Positions 22,882-34,791 of a stretch of DNA of 64,000 nt are shown in pieces. Origin of the DNA: Saccharina japonica (lineage: Eukaryota > Sar > Phaeophyceae > Laminariales > Laminariaceae); the NCBI GenBank assembly GCA_008828725.1, contig MEHQ01001881.1, positions 413,240 through 477,239 of the forward strand, in the 5' to 3' direction. The stretch's first letter is position 1; every line of letters begins with the position of its first letter. Both the position numbers and the translations under genes were made by a program. A model generated the notes under the pieces. That model was not told the DNA's origin. It was given only the letters and a program-made list of their open reading frames with translations, and did not search any database.

Positions 22882-25800
22882 GGGGTGGTCAAGCCAGTGA
22901 TCAAGGGCGCCGAGAAAGATGAGGATGAAGAGGGCGAGGATGGGGACGAGGAAGACGATTCGGGTGGGGACGGTGCTGAGCAGAAGCCCAAGAGGAGGAA
23001 AAGACGGAAAAAGTACGATTTCTCCGAATCGAACTGGATGGCGCGGGCAGAGGAGGAGAAAAGGCTGGCGCAAGAGGTGAACGAGCTGATTGCGAATGAT
23101 GTGCAGAGTTGCACCTTGCTCTGTAAATAGCACGAACCTCGTACCAGGACAAGTGATGTATAATACGGGCCCTGATATAATACGTCCTAGAGCAGCTTTA
23201 CGAGTACCCATGTCCCTGGTGTACATAGACGAACATGCGAGCTATGATTGTATTCTAGATAGACTACGTAGAGAAGAAGTTCTACAAGTACTGATGTATC
23301 TGCCATTCCAGGTACCTGGTTACAGCAGTATGCGAAACAATGCCGTCCTCCCAATGGCGGCGGCCTCAAATAATTCGAGTATTTGAAGCCCGACTCGGGA
23401 CGGGGAGTGCCGCTCACAGCAGCTGTGAGCTGTGGTGCTATTTACGCTCCTGCTGAATCAAAATGAGAACGAGTATATACGAGTTCGTACGTAGTCTACA
23501 GGCATACGTATGATACGAGCTACGAGTGTCGCTGTTCTGCAGCACTGCTCGTGAAGTGAAAAGTGCTATATACTGGTATACCAGTAGTATATACGAAGTA
23601 CGAGTACAACATCACAACAACGACAAAGCTCCTTCCCTTCCCAGTTGATGCGATGGGTGGCCCGCGACTAAGGAAGCAAGTTCAACCTCAGCAAAGTTTC
23701 AGAGTAAATCAAACTGTAGCTTGGTTCGTGATTTGCCGCCGCCAGAGCAGCAGCAGCAGCAGCAACAGCAACAGCAGCTCGAATCCAACGTAGGCTCTAC
23801 GGGTGTTGATAGTTTGAACTACAAGAGTGAACACGGGCCTTTGGAGCAAGCACAGGACACGAGCCAAACGCAGTTTTGATGCTGCATTTGTAGACTATTG
23901 GCGTAGACTATCCGCATGATATTTGTAGTGGCTGTTAGGGAAGGTACAGCAGTAGTACTTGACTAAACATGTGAATCCCTGTTGCGCTTTATTCAGCTTG
24001 CACGCAAGTTTCCGGACATTGGCCAAGTGAGGGTGGACCGCATGGGGAATATAATTGGAGGCGTGAATCCCTTCGAAGACACGGATGTCAAGCTAGAGGA
24101 TCAGCCACATCCTGAGGACCAAGAGGTGGGTGCCGATTCAGCGATTTATACTTCGAACCTGTACTACGACGTATATGCGATACTGCAGTTGTACGTTTAC
24201 AAGGAGTTTGGCCCAGGATAGAGCAGTCGAAGCTTATGCAGACTTGTAACCATGGTCTTCGCCGCAGCATGTGTGTATATCAACTGCACCCATGTTTCGG
24301 GGGGGCAGCAGTATTGATATACTTCGTATTGATATGGCACTGGTATGCAGTAAGACCATATATTACGGCAAACTGATTTTGATGTCTCGCTGGAAATAGA
24401 GGTTACAGCACCTTCGCAGGCGTGTTTGACCCAGGAAACGGGCGAATCGGTCCCGCTATTTTTAAAATCTCACCAGCTATTTTGCGAGAGGCACCCAACG
24501 CCGTTTACCGTTTCTCCAGGACAGCAGTTTGAAAAATTGTCGATACACCCCAATTTCCTCTATGATAAATAATAAATATTTTTCTGGCGCGATTTATCCG
24601 AAAAATAGGCCACTTTTTCAGATAAAACGTCGACGTATATCTGTAAATCTCTTCCTGCTGATTGCTTTGTCCGAAATTGACAACACCGCAAAAAAATCGA
24701 ACGCCTCCCCTGGAGAAAAGAAGAACAGGTCGAGATACTTGTCATCAAAGTGCCGCAAATATTCTGAGAAGAGCGGGCCCGATTCGGTCGGACTCTGCGT
24801 CTAACACGTGAAAGCACGTACAATACATAGAAAACACGGTTTCGGATATTGTTTTCGGGTTTCAAAATCCTCCCGTCAGAGATGCCCTAAGAGTTGGATC
24901 ACTTTTGCCGTCGTTGCAGTTAAGATAAAATGAAAAAACTGCAGGACATCAGGTTTAGACCTTCAGTTAGATTTGTGTCACCCACAAATACATACTTGGT
25001 ACGACGATATATTTTTACGAGCGGTTTTATCATATTATTACAAATCGAGCGATTTATGACGCCCCCTTAAAGAGCCCATTTTTTGCAAAAGCATGTATGC
25101 ACAAGGCCCATTACCAACAAGTTCCCGGCTTTGAAGCTGCCCAACCGGCGTTGTTTATTCGTATGCTGTGAGGGTATGAGGCCTCCCGACTTTAGATTGA
25201 TCGGTACTTTGCCGCTGCTGGCGAGCGACTTTTAATGCGAGCCGAGACTTTGTCTGGTGATCGAAAGGAACAAAAAGAACCAGACGCTTCCTTTTTTTTT
25301 CACGGAAAGCCATCGCCAATATCGGCTTTCAATTTACAGCCCACCCTCCGCCGCCAACCTGCCTAGAAGGCTCTCTCAGTATGCCCTCTAAGACGGCTGG
25401 GTGGAACTTTTACACGAGATGTGCACGTGTGAGCCTCGATCTGATTTTTTAAGCCGACCTTTGCTCTGTAAAAGCAGGTTTGTCATAAATATTCTGCATA
25501 ATGCATTGGCGTACTCGTACGAGTATATACTTCGTGTATAGGCTAATCGCCTCCTAAACCAAAATCGTCTATCGCGCCTTCTCGGGCGAACATACCACTC
25601 GTGACACATTGACCTCGGACAAGTTTATGGTCAGGTGCCTCCTTGTGCCTTGTGGCCTCCTAAAGAGCTATACCAAAGGCGGGAAAATTCGCAGCAAAAA
25701 AAATCGATGGGCGCCGTCTTGAGCCTATTTTACCCCCATCATTCTGCCACGAAAGCTACTTTTGGGTGATCCGATATTCTTGGAGATTTTTTTAAAGAGT

Positions 25801-28800
25801 TAACCCCTATCTGCCGATACAAAAACCAGCGTAAATGAAGAGTGTTGTGCAAATCTTGGCGAAGATTCAGAATTGTGACAAAGATTTGACTGCCTTTAGC
25901 AGCGGTCTATTAATATGAGAAGCTCATAATCAAGCAGTCATAATGGGTGGACAGTTATTTCGATGAAGACATGCGAATCGTTCACTTATTTCCACATATA
26001 CTGTAGGTGTTACACGCAACTTCAACAAGCGATGTTTATTTCCGTGTTTGGTTATTGTGCTTTTCTCAGGACTTCCCAGAAATGGCTGGCGAAATATCAG
26101 GAATGGACGACCCGGCAGACGCGCCTTGGAGGATAGAGGTGAAGTCAAAAGAACGTGCACGGTAGCCAAGGCTGATAATTCATTAGATTTCTGGTGTTAA
26201 CTACAGCAGGTCGATTTCCTCGCTCTTCACATCGGCGTTTACGCCAGGTTCCTCGAGCATGTCAGCAAATGTTTGCGCGGCAGTACTGTTTTTTTAAATC
26301 TCGGGCCAACGCAAAAAAGACGGTCTCTTGCTATCCGTCGCTTTCTTGCTTGTATATACAGCCGGTCGTTCGGGTGGTTTAAATGATAGCCTCGCATTAC
26401 TGCGCACGGTTGCCTTGACCTCGAGTTCCGGCGGAAACTCTATCCCAATATTTTTTTTGGGGGCACTAGCGAACGGAAGATGTACCTGGTATACGAATAG
26501 ATATGAAGCGAGGAAGCATATTTCGACGTGCGTCGCCGAGAACAGGAAGTGCTGCCCCCATCGCGCGATTCAACAGGGCGCTTAGCGAGGAGGGGCAAGA
26601 GGCCGTTGCTTTGAGACCCCGGATCTAATTCAAAGCGAATAACACAGATAAGGTTACAGGAGTAATGATAACATGATAGCAAATGTTGGCATACCGATTA
26701 CGGTTAGATGCACGGTTAGATGCAGCACGCAGCGTTTTTCATGTTGGTGCTGCTCAATGGTGTGGATGTGCGTTTTCACGCTTTCGCGAGGGGAAAAGGT
26801 GCATACGCAAAGAGTACGGTAGTTGCTTATTGGGCGATTGAAAGGCTGCCGTTGTGCTGCCGATCGCCCGGTGGTATGATACGAGTTTGGCTTTGGCACC
26901 TTCCTGTTGACGAACGACGAAGCCGTGCGGATTTTATGCGGACGGTATGCTAATACAACTCGTGTTGGCTCTTGGGTGGTTGCTGGTGCTCTAACTGTGT
27001 GAATTCCCACGCGACCACCGATGTTTTTCGCTGCAGGCAGAGAAAATTGTTCGAGAGCAGGTGGAGGTTTGTGGGCTCACTTGCGACGATATCTTATGGA
27101 CGTTCCATAAATTAGAAGTTACCGTTACGAGAGGAGAAAACGACGGACCAATTGAAGAGGCAGCATATGTGGATAGCGATAAGCTAATGCAGGCAATCAA
27201 GTGAGTACACGTCGGAAGCGGGGAAGATGCGTTGTCGAGCAGTTAGTTCACTCGCCTTCCTCTTGGCTTGAGACGTTTCCAGCTCCGAGCATTCTCGTTT
27301 TCCTAGCAGCTTGTCAAATATTTGGTACTCGTACCCGTACCCGTACCGCAAGAGGCGTGCTACGAGAGGGGTCGCCCTTTTTTGCCAAAAAATATTCATG
27401 ACTGACTATTAGTATGACTATGCATATTAGTATGCTCCTTAACCCAATATCATTGGAATACCATCATTGTTTTACTGTAGTGTTCGTTATTTACCTAGGC
27501 TTTGGGGTCGTTCACTGGGTTACATCTTTGGTTTTTCTCGAAACCATTTTCTGTGCGATTTCTGATGATGAGACCTCAAGTGAGGAGTGTAAAAAACGGC
27601 CCTACCCCTACCCTAGCTCGCCTCCCAACTACACCATTACACTACACCATTACACTACATCATTACACTACACCACTATAGTGCTATACTACTGTAGTTC
27701 GTGGTTCGTGGGGCCGTCGAATCGTGCGTTCGGGGTTGTTCAACTCTACCCTCGTTTGTTTCTCGCGCTGGCCAACAACGAACCCGGTGTGTCTTCATTG
27801 CTTCTAAGCTCGCGTGCATCTCGACGCCGTAAGTGTTTAAGGTCTCGGTGGCGTATTTTTGCAAGCACGAAATGTGTACGACGGGGCAAGCTTTGTCAAA
27901 GCAAAGCTATGAATAGGACATTTACAGGGGTAGACCAACAATGCTGTAATGATTCAACGCCTCGGCAGTTGACATGCGGTAAGCTTACGCGTACCCCAAT
28001 ATTGATGAGATTTATTATTTTCTTTCGCACCGTGCCAGAGGTCCTGATGACGTTTTAATAGAAGGTTTACCTAGAAAGGGTGCAACAATAGTTTTGTTGA
28101 CCGAAAAGATAGCGTGTATCCCCGGTAAGATGTGAACTCCCCCCCAACCACATATTCAGCAATTCCACGTGTTTCATATGGTATTAACACGGCTGGACTT
28201 GTACCCCATGTTAATTGTGTAAGTTGGTTTTGAGTTGAGCTTGAATGTCAGTTGCATACCGGTACGTTGCTCGCCTCAGGGGAATCAATTCTGCGCTCGA
28301 GGAGAGGGAGGAAGAGTTGTTTGTGTTGGGACGACACGAACTCATCGTGGCAACGCCTGGAGCTAAAGATATCCTGACGACCGACAAGGAATTCAAGGCC
28401 TTCAAGGGGTTCGAGGTCATCGTGAAAACGTGAGTGGTCAATTCTTCTGTCTGGCATTCCCAAGTATACATTGCCTATGTTGTGCGCCCGAGAGAAGAGC
28501 ACACCACGTTAGATATGCGCTTGTCATTTCCAATATTTATATATAAGTATGTATAGAACTAACTCTAAACTCGTTTTGGGTTGGTCGGTGTTACTTGCCC
28601 GGTTACTTGCCCTGTGGCTACCGAACATTTTTTTTTTTCCAGCTTTCAGGAGTTTTGTAGTTTTACGTTCCCCGTTCTTACCCGGTTGCTACGTACGAGT
28701 ACGCGTAGCTGGCACGAGGAACGAATGCCTGCTGTGCTCTCCGTTTTCAGCTTGCGCCACCCCCGGATTTTCAGGTCGCCCACAATCCCGAAGGGGAACC

Positions 28801-30031
28801 TTGTAGATATATATATATATGTGCCCAATGCAAATGTGTAGGGCTCTCCGCGGTTCGAGTCTCTCATCATGGGTCGGGTCCAGGGTTGTAATTAGTGTTC
28901 CAGCGCGTGATGCCTCGCGCACCACGAGCCGGAGGCGAGGTGCGCCCCCCGGAGGGCCCCCGGAGGCGAAAATTTTGGACATATATGCGTAAATTTACTC
29001 AAAATGTGTGTCTCATTCGCTCTTCTTACCCTATAGCAGGCGTGAGTCAGACTGGCTTAGAATGTCATGCAAAGAGCAAAGAAACAAGGACAGACGCTGC
29101 TGCACAAAACTGCATGCATACCTGATGGATATACCATCAATACGGCATTATCACGGGGCAACTTACTCATCCAAGCGTTTTTTCTCATTTGATTATCATT
29201 CGAACCATTGAAACATTCAAACCACCTCTGCCTCTATATTTGCGAGCCTTTGAAGCCTTATCTGATCGTCGGACACATAAAAACGTCATAAGTTTGAACT
29301 TGGTTCCCTAAAAAGGAAATCCACAGAGAAATTCAGCATGAAATTGTCGAAACAATCACAAAAAAGGCCGCAAAAATGTATTTCGCCTTCGCCGAAAACA
29401 GACCCAATTTTTCCTACGGCGAAAACAGACCCAAAAAAAAAAACTTTTTTGGGGCCTGCGGCCCAAAAAGGGATGGGGACCGAAAACGGATGTGCGGCAA
29501 GCCGCACATCTACTCCCTTTCGTGGTGCGCTGCGCCGATTTATCAGAAAAATGGGACAACTGCGCAACATTTCACCGCCTAATTTTAACCCTGGTCGGGT
29601 CGGGTGTGGACCCGACCCGACGGGTCCAACCCGACCCGATCCGCGGTTTTTTTAAGCTGTCGACATCTCACCCTACCCGACCGATGATATTTTGATATGC
29701 TCCCGACCAGACCCAACCTGTGATATTTTGATCATCGCCTGACCCGACGCGACCCGCCAGGCTTTGAACACCGGGTCGGATCAGGTGAGACCCGTGAAAA
29801 TCCCCGCAGATATGTGCCCCTTCGGATCATTGACTCGAGTCGTTCTCTTTTCCGTTTATCAGGGGAGGACCATTCAAGAACAAGCGCGAGCTGCAGGGAA
29901 AACTGCTCGAGCGCACTTTTGACGAGTTGATGATCACCCAATCAGGACGAAAAGTACGCATTCCTTTAGCGCTCGTCGACGAGGTTCGTTTGCCACCAGC
30001 ACTAGTAGAGGCGGGAGATCTCGGATATTAA
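22882..30031 (+). CDS. rimP: Plastid-type ribosome maturation factor RimP, nuclear split gene (5' end not found)
   Basis: RimP (DUF150 family) helps assemble the 30S ribosomal subunit; a nuclear copy of cyanobacterial type would act in the plastid. Exons read: 22882-23100, 23997-24125, 26070-26138, 27037-27200, 28280-28429, 29863-30031 (TAA stop). From 23997 on, all phases agree (0,0,0,2,2). The N-terminal RimP domain starts AEKIVREQVEVCGL; it continues through GINSALEEREEELFVLGRHE into the family signature VATPGAKDILTTDKEFKAFK. The C-terminal SH3-like domain contains KLLERTFDELMI and GRKVRIPLALVDEVRLP, ending at GDLGY. The upstream exons are acidic and Lys/Arg-rich and look disordered. The donor at 23101 (GTGCAG) is weak. 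An optional in-phase exon at 23703-23789 would add a polyglutamine run. The start codon and presequence are unresolved. Family assignment is firm; the 5' half is less sure. Confidence 0.8.
23746..23778 (+). repeat. CAG/CAA run (possible polyglutamine exon)
   Basis: Eleven CAG/CAA codons in the frame that fits a possible phase-0 exon of the RimP gene (23703-23789, acceptor TTTCAG, donor GTAGGC). Confidence 0.5.
24405..24830 (+). repeat. Dispersed repeat, copy 2 (uninterrupted), in a RimP intron
   Basis: Same family as 19490-20110, here without the SINE, lying in the intron 24126-26069. It shows what the left copy looked like before insertion. Confidence 0.6.
27630..27678 (+). repeat. Minisatellite, ~13-bp unit
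   Basis: About four copies of ACTACACCATTAC (one with CATCATTAC) inside the RimP intron 27201-28279. Confidence 0.75.
29590..29790. repeat. CGGGT/ACCCG-rich low-complexity block
   Basis: Repeated CGGGTCGGGT and ACCCGACCCG words in both orientations, within the last RimP intron. A run of CCGAAAAC-type words (29390-29480) precedes it. Confidence 0.6.
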
Positions 30032-30374
30032 GTACTATAGAAAGCTCATGGCGCAGGACAGTGCTACAGCTTCACGGCAGGACGGCTGTAGGGGGGTGTA
30101 TTTCGTACGGTGGCGTATCGCGCTTTGGCATGTGGCGTCGGAAGGTGAAGGGATATTTTATCTCTGTTTTCAAGGCTTCGCGCTTTTCGTTGTGGATTTT
30201 GTGTACAAATATCCCTTCACCGAGCTACAGTAGTAGCTACCAGCAGCAGATAAGTTGTCAGTTGGGGGACGTACGCGGAGGGTGTATGAAACCACACCGA
30301 CCTACTGAGTTTGTGTGTGTTGGTTAGGTGCGCTCATTCTCGACGAAACTAGACTGCGAGTGTTGGAGGCGAGG

Positions 30375-31103
30375 AAAGCATGAATAGAAACACAGCTGAA
30401 AGCAGTGCGACTAAAAAGATAACGAAAACAAAAAAGTCAGGGGACCGAAGCCACAACACGCAGGATCAAGAACTGGCCATTGATGAAGTCGGCCCGCACC
30501 CAGCGGGAAAACGGAAACATAAAGTAATAACACTATCGTCAGGCTATAATACAGTGTAGAAAGGCAAGAACGACGCCGCAGTAGCCAGGGCAGCTGTAAA
30601 GTACACAATCGGCGAACATTCCTGTGAGATGAACGCTCTATAACAACAGCAAGGTGAACATATGCCATTGAAGAGCTAGAAAAACCGCGGCTGCTGGTAC
30701 TAGCCCGCCTAAGTAAGAAAGTACAAAAACGCCAGGGAAAGGACGACAGGGCCACAAAAGCAATAACGGAACGCTTAACTGCAACCTTAACATACGGTAA
30801 TGTTTTTACGGTACTGAGTAGGAAATACAGCGGCTTACATGTGAAAACTACAAGGAATGAACTGAGACAGGTAGGAAGTAAAATTGAAGTAAAATGCCAA
30901 AGTCGGTGGCGTTTCCAGGACAGTAGGAAGAAGGCTGTAGCCGGACACGACAAGGTGACAAGGGTGTAGATAACGGACTATCGATGTAGAGCAACAACTA
31001 CTACCCTGAAAAGCATGAATAGAAACCCAGCTGAAAGCAGTGCGACTAATAAGCTAACGAAAACAAAAGAGTCAGGGGACCGAAGCCACAACACGCAGGA
31101 TCA
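30375..31103 (+). repeat. 94-bp direct repeat pair flanking ~540 bp
   Basis: 30375-30468 and 31010-31103 are about 95% identical (both start AAAGCATGAATAGAAAC and end CAACACGCAGGATCA). The DNA between them holds a 180-codon open frame on the minus strand (30411-30953) with no recognisable domain. This could be a small element with terminal direct repeats or a simple segmental duplication. Confidence 0.6.
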
Positions 31104-31178
31104 GGCTGGCGGAGTAGTCGGCGGAGGAGTCAAAGAGCTCCACCTCGTCTGAAGTTTCTCGCACCCATGACAAGGGCG

Positions 31179-31982
31179 CACAGATGCTCCGAGTATACTC
31201 GGAGTATCGATCAGTTTTCGTACTCCGAGTACTCCAAGTATTAGAGTGAACTCGGAGTATCGAGTAGTTTTCGTACTTAAGAGTACTCCGAGTATTAGAG
31301 TACTGGTGGCCTAAATACTCGGAGTACTTGGAGTTGAGGAGTACTGAAGGCCCAGATACTCCGAGTACTGGGAGTATGAGCAGTACTTATCCTCGAGTGC
31401 AAGCAGTACCCGGAGTGCAAACATCTAAATTACTTGGAGTACTCCGAGTATTGAGAGTATTGAACACCGAAATACTGCCAGTACACAAAAGTACCCGAAG
31501 TATTTTTTCTCTAAAATACTCTAATTATACTTCCAGCTAATGGGAGCATCTGTGAATTTTGAAATGCTATAAACACCAGTCACATGCTCCCGGAACCTGG
31601 GAGGAATGACGGCCAAGTCTTTAAAATGATGCAAAAATGCTCCTAATACGCTTGACACTCCGAGTATACTCCGAGTATCGAGCACATTTCGTACTCCGAG
31701 TACTGAGAGTATTAGAGTACTGGCGGCCTGAATACTCGGAGTACTTGGAGTATGAGCAGTCCTGAAGCTCCAAATACTGCCAGTACAAGGGGTACCCGCA
31801 GTATTGGACCCCGAAATACTCCGAGTATGGCAGTATCTGCAGTAAATAATCTTAAAATACTCCGAGTACGAGCAGTATCCCGGAGTATCGAACCCCGAAA
31901 TACTCCGAGTACAAGAAGTACCTGAAGTATTTTGTCTCAAATAATCCTTTTACTTCACCCCAAGGTACTCGGAGCATCTGTG
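31179..31982 (+). mobile_element. ACTCGGAGT element, full copy with terminal inverted repeats
   Basis: The ends are CACAGATGCTCCGAGTA (31179) and TACTCGGAGCATCTGTG (to 31982), exact reverse complements over 17 bp. CAAGGG occurs just outside each end (31171-31176 and 31983-31988), embedded in 8-bp flanks that match at six positions; this may be a worn target-site duplication. The interior repeats the two-half layout of 20846-21618, with the same unique core near 31535-31650. There is no coding capacity, so it would be a non-autonomous DNA element. Confidence 0.75.
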
Positions 31983-32215
31983 CAAGGGTCACCGAAGCAG
32001 TGTGAGTTTTGTCTGGGATGCAAGTAGTCACATCGGTATGGAGGTACTCCAAGACGGGTGCCCCCTTCTTCGTAGCGCCTCTCCGGCGGAGTCCGTCATG
32101 ACGGCTGGGAAAGGAGGATGAGGTACGAGTATAGGATAAGGCATACGTATATAGCACAGTAGTAGTAGTAGTTGGACCGCGTGCTGTTGCAGATATACTG
32201 GCTTACATAGAGGAC

Positions 32216-33145
32216 TACAGTAGTAACCATCTGAGAACGGTACTTTTTTTTTGTGGGTTCTGCCGATGGCTGTACTGAAAGAACCAAGGCGACAATTCAC
32301 ACGCCGGTTGTGTCCAACAATGCCCTGAGTGAAAATGAAAATTCGCGTTCGCGCCGATTTTTATATTTTTCAGTTTTGCTTTAGTTATAGCCTTGAAAGG
32401 CTATTTTTGGTAAGGATTGCAAATGGCCAATTTTCAATATATTTAATTTCGGCTGGCTCAGGAAACCATATTATAGACCCGATATTGAAAATGTGTTCCC
32501 GGAGGATTGTGGTGATTAGCTATACGATCATCATACAAGTTGCATTGTAGTAAAATATCCATTTTTGATGGCGCTGAAAATTTTTCCGTTTTGGGGTTAA
32601 TTCCTTACTGCTATACGATCATCATACAAGTTGTATTGTAGTAAAATATCCATTTTTGATGGCGCTGAAAATTTTTCCGTTTTGGGGTTAATTCCTTACT
32701 GATCCATTTTTGATGGCGCTGAATTTTTTTCCGTTTTGGGGTTAATTCCAGCGCTGAATTAACCCCAAAACGGAAAAATTTTCAGCGCCATCAAAAATGG
32801 ATATTTTACTACAATACAACTTGTATGATGATCGTATAGCTTGTCACCACAATCCTCCGGGAACACATTTTCAATATCGGGTCTAGAATGTGGTTTCCTG
32901 AGCCAGCCGAAAATAAATATATTGAAAATTGACCATTTGAAATCCTTACCAAAAATAGCATTTCAAGGCTATAACTAAAGCAAAACTGAAAAATATAAAA
33001 ATCGACGCGAACGCGAATTTTCATTTTCACTCAGGGCATTGTTGGACACAACCGGCGTGTGAATTGTCGCCTTGGTTCTTTCAGTACAGCCACCGGCAGA
33101 ACCCACAAAAAAAAAAAGTACCGTTCTCAGATGGTTACTACTGTA
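32216..33145. mobile_element. 0.93-kb palindrome (foldback-like element)
   Basis: The left arm 32216-32751 and right arm 32752-33145 are reverse complements. TACAGTAGTAACCAT at the left edge matches ATGGTTACTACTGTA at the right edge, and both arms carry the same AAATTCGCGTTCGCG and GGTAAGGATT words. The arms differ by scattered substitutions. The left arm is longer because a ~93-bp segment (CTATACGATCATCATACAAG to TTAATTCCTTACTG) is repeated near the centre. Matching 73-codon frames on the two strands are a product of the symmetry, not genes. Confidence 0.8.
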
Positions 33146-33179
33146 CTACTACATACAACAGTTGCACCGAGGGCGTCCC

Positions 33180-33545
33180 GAACAGTTTTTTTTCGACACC
33201 TATCTACCTGGTATGTCAGAACAAGGGTGCGCGCGGATCTGAATCCCAGACACCCCACTACCCCCCCCCGTATATTCGAGGGAAAAACCGGACCGTTGTG
33301 ATCCCAGGAACTGGAAACAATACGTAGGTGCTTTTTTTTTATAACCCCTCCCCTTCCCCCCACCAGCGAAAAAAAGAGGGGGGGTCTCTAAAACCACGTG
33401 AAAAAACGGGGGAAAAAACGGGAAACAAATTGTTTTCGCTCATTTCGTCCTGTGATCACAGCGATCCGGTTTGATTTTAATTCTGACCTTCCTAGGAGAG
33501 TGGTCTCGTTTTCTCTTTTTGTCGCATAACCTGGTCAGAATGGAA
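33180..33545 (+). repeat. Dispersed repeat with C and A tracts, copy 1
   Basis: It matches 45640-45945: ACCGGAC/TGTTGTGATCCCAG, CCAGCGAAAAAAA, GGGGGGTCTCTAAAACCA, then the exact run CATTTCGTCCTGTGATCACA and CTGACCTTCCTAGG. A shorter related piece lies at about 33990-34050. Non-coding; family unknown. Confidence 0.7.
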
Positions 33546-33639
33546 AAAAAAACGGAGCAGTACACTCGTACTACTAAACTACTGCTGGATCGTCTGGAAT
33601 CGATTTACAAAACAAGTTTTTTTTTGAACTTTTTCCAAA

Positions 33640-33915
33640 AACCCAATTCCTTGGTTTTAAAGAACCCCCCCCACCCCACCCCCATAAAGAAAAGAATCAC
33701 TTGGTTTAAAGACCCCCCGCCCCCCACCAAAAAAATGAATCAGCGTCACTTGGTTCCTCCCCCCCTCTATGGTCATGACGACTACGGCCTATGCATGAAA
33801 ATGAGTACAGCGAGAGCCCCTCCCCCCTGAGAACCCCTCCCCCCTCTATAGTCATACGACTACGGCCATGCATGAAAATGAAGTACCCCCCCCCCCCCTG
33901 AGCCTCAGGGGGGGA
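33640..33915. repeat. Poly-C/CCCCACC low-complexity stretch with short direct repeats
   Basis: Alternating C tracts and words such as CACTTGGTTTAAAG and GACTACGGCC-ATGCATGAAAATGA, each present twice. The homopolymers make length calls here unreliable. Confidence 0.6.
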
Positions 33916-34244
33916 TCTTTAAAACCAAGTGATTGGTTTTGGAAATTTTCAGAAAAAAACTTGTTTTGCAAGTGTTTTGTGCTTCATCGTAAATCGTCCA
34001 GCGATCCCAGCAGTGCTCCTTTTTTTTTCCATTCTGACCATTTTAGCTTTTTCTGACGCCCTCGATTGTACACATATAGGCGTTTGCTGGTGCTCTATTC
34101 GTACTTCAAGTGGGGTCTATAACTATCCTACGTATATACAACAGCAGCAGTACACCCCAGGTGCAACATCAGGATACCATTCCATTTACCAAGTACTGTA
34201 GTACCTACTCACAACAACAACAATAACAACAACAACCACAAAAA

Positions 34245-34249
34245 CAACG

Positions 34250-34313
<64 letters not shown>

Positions 34314-34325
34314 TAGCAGTAGCAG
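34245..34325 (+). repeat. CAG array upstream of DXR exon 1 (copy also at 35431-35511)
   Basis: A CAA-rich stretch (34208-34244) runs into about 20 CAG/TAG triplets. It ends about 230 bp before the DXR start codon, so it probably lies in the 5' UTR or promoter. The Cys-rich frame on the other strand is a by-product. Confidence 0.8.
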
Positions 34326-34554
34326 TGCGAATAGGTGATGGCTGGACCAATGGTGTATCTAGCATATGCCTGCGCGCAACTCAAAAATAGCGAGGCGGCC
34401 ACGACTCCAGACTACGACTCCCGAGTCCCGCGTCGGCGGTATTTTCATAAAGCTTCATTTTCATGTTGGAACTCCAATATCGTTTTCAGGAGAGCAGAAG
34501 AGCAGAGCAAAGCAGAGCCAAAGATCAAGCAGGCTTAGCTTTGTGAAGCTAGTC

Positions 34555-34791
34555 ATGAGAGCGCATGAGCTAGTACTCGTTGCCCTCGGATCTCCGGGAG
34601 TGGCAGGGTTTTTCGTCTCTCCTGCCAATGTATTAAGCACAAACCCTGGGTGTTGTCATGGGAGTACCCGCATGGCCGCACTTGACTTCAGCGCTTCTCC
34701 TGTCAACAGCGCGGAGACGTTGAAGCGTACAACTGACTTGTCCTTGGCAGGGGCAGGGGCGAAGAAGAAGCTCGCTTTGTTGGGCTCAACG
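34555..34791 (+). other. Extra upstream copy of DXR exon 1
   Basis: Identical to 35741-35977, including the donor GTGAGG. It has no downstream exons of its own before the second copy. It is probably the same locus seen twice because of the seam at 35205; if the duplication is real, transcripts could start from either copy. Confidence 0.75.

Noticed and set aside
30411-30953. 180-codon minus-strand ORF as a host gene
   Set aside because: No recognisable domain; it is bracketed by direct repeats, and composition gives no support. Kept only as part of a repeat entry.
32329-33030. Two matching 73-codon ORFs on opposite strands
   Set aside because: They are the two arms of one palindrome, not a conserved protein pair.
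34205-34402. Cys-rich minus-strand ORF (and its copy at 35391-35588)
   Set aside because: It is the reverse frame of the CAG array; no splice context or real domain.
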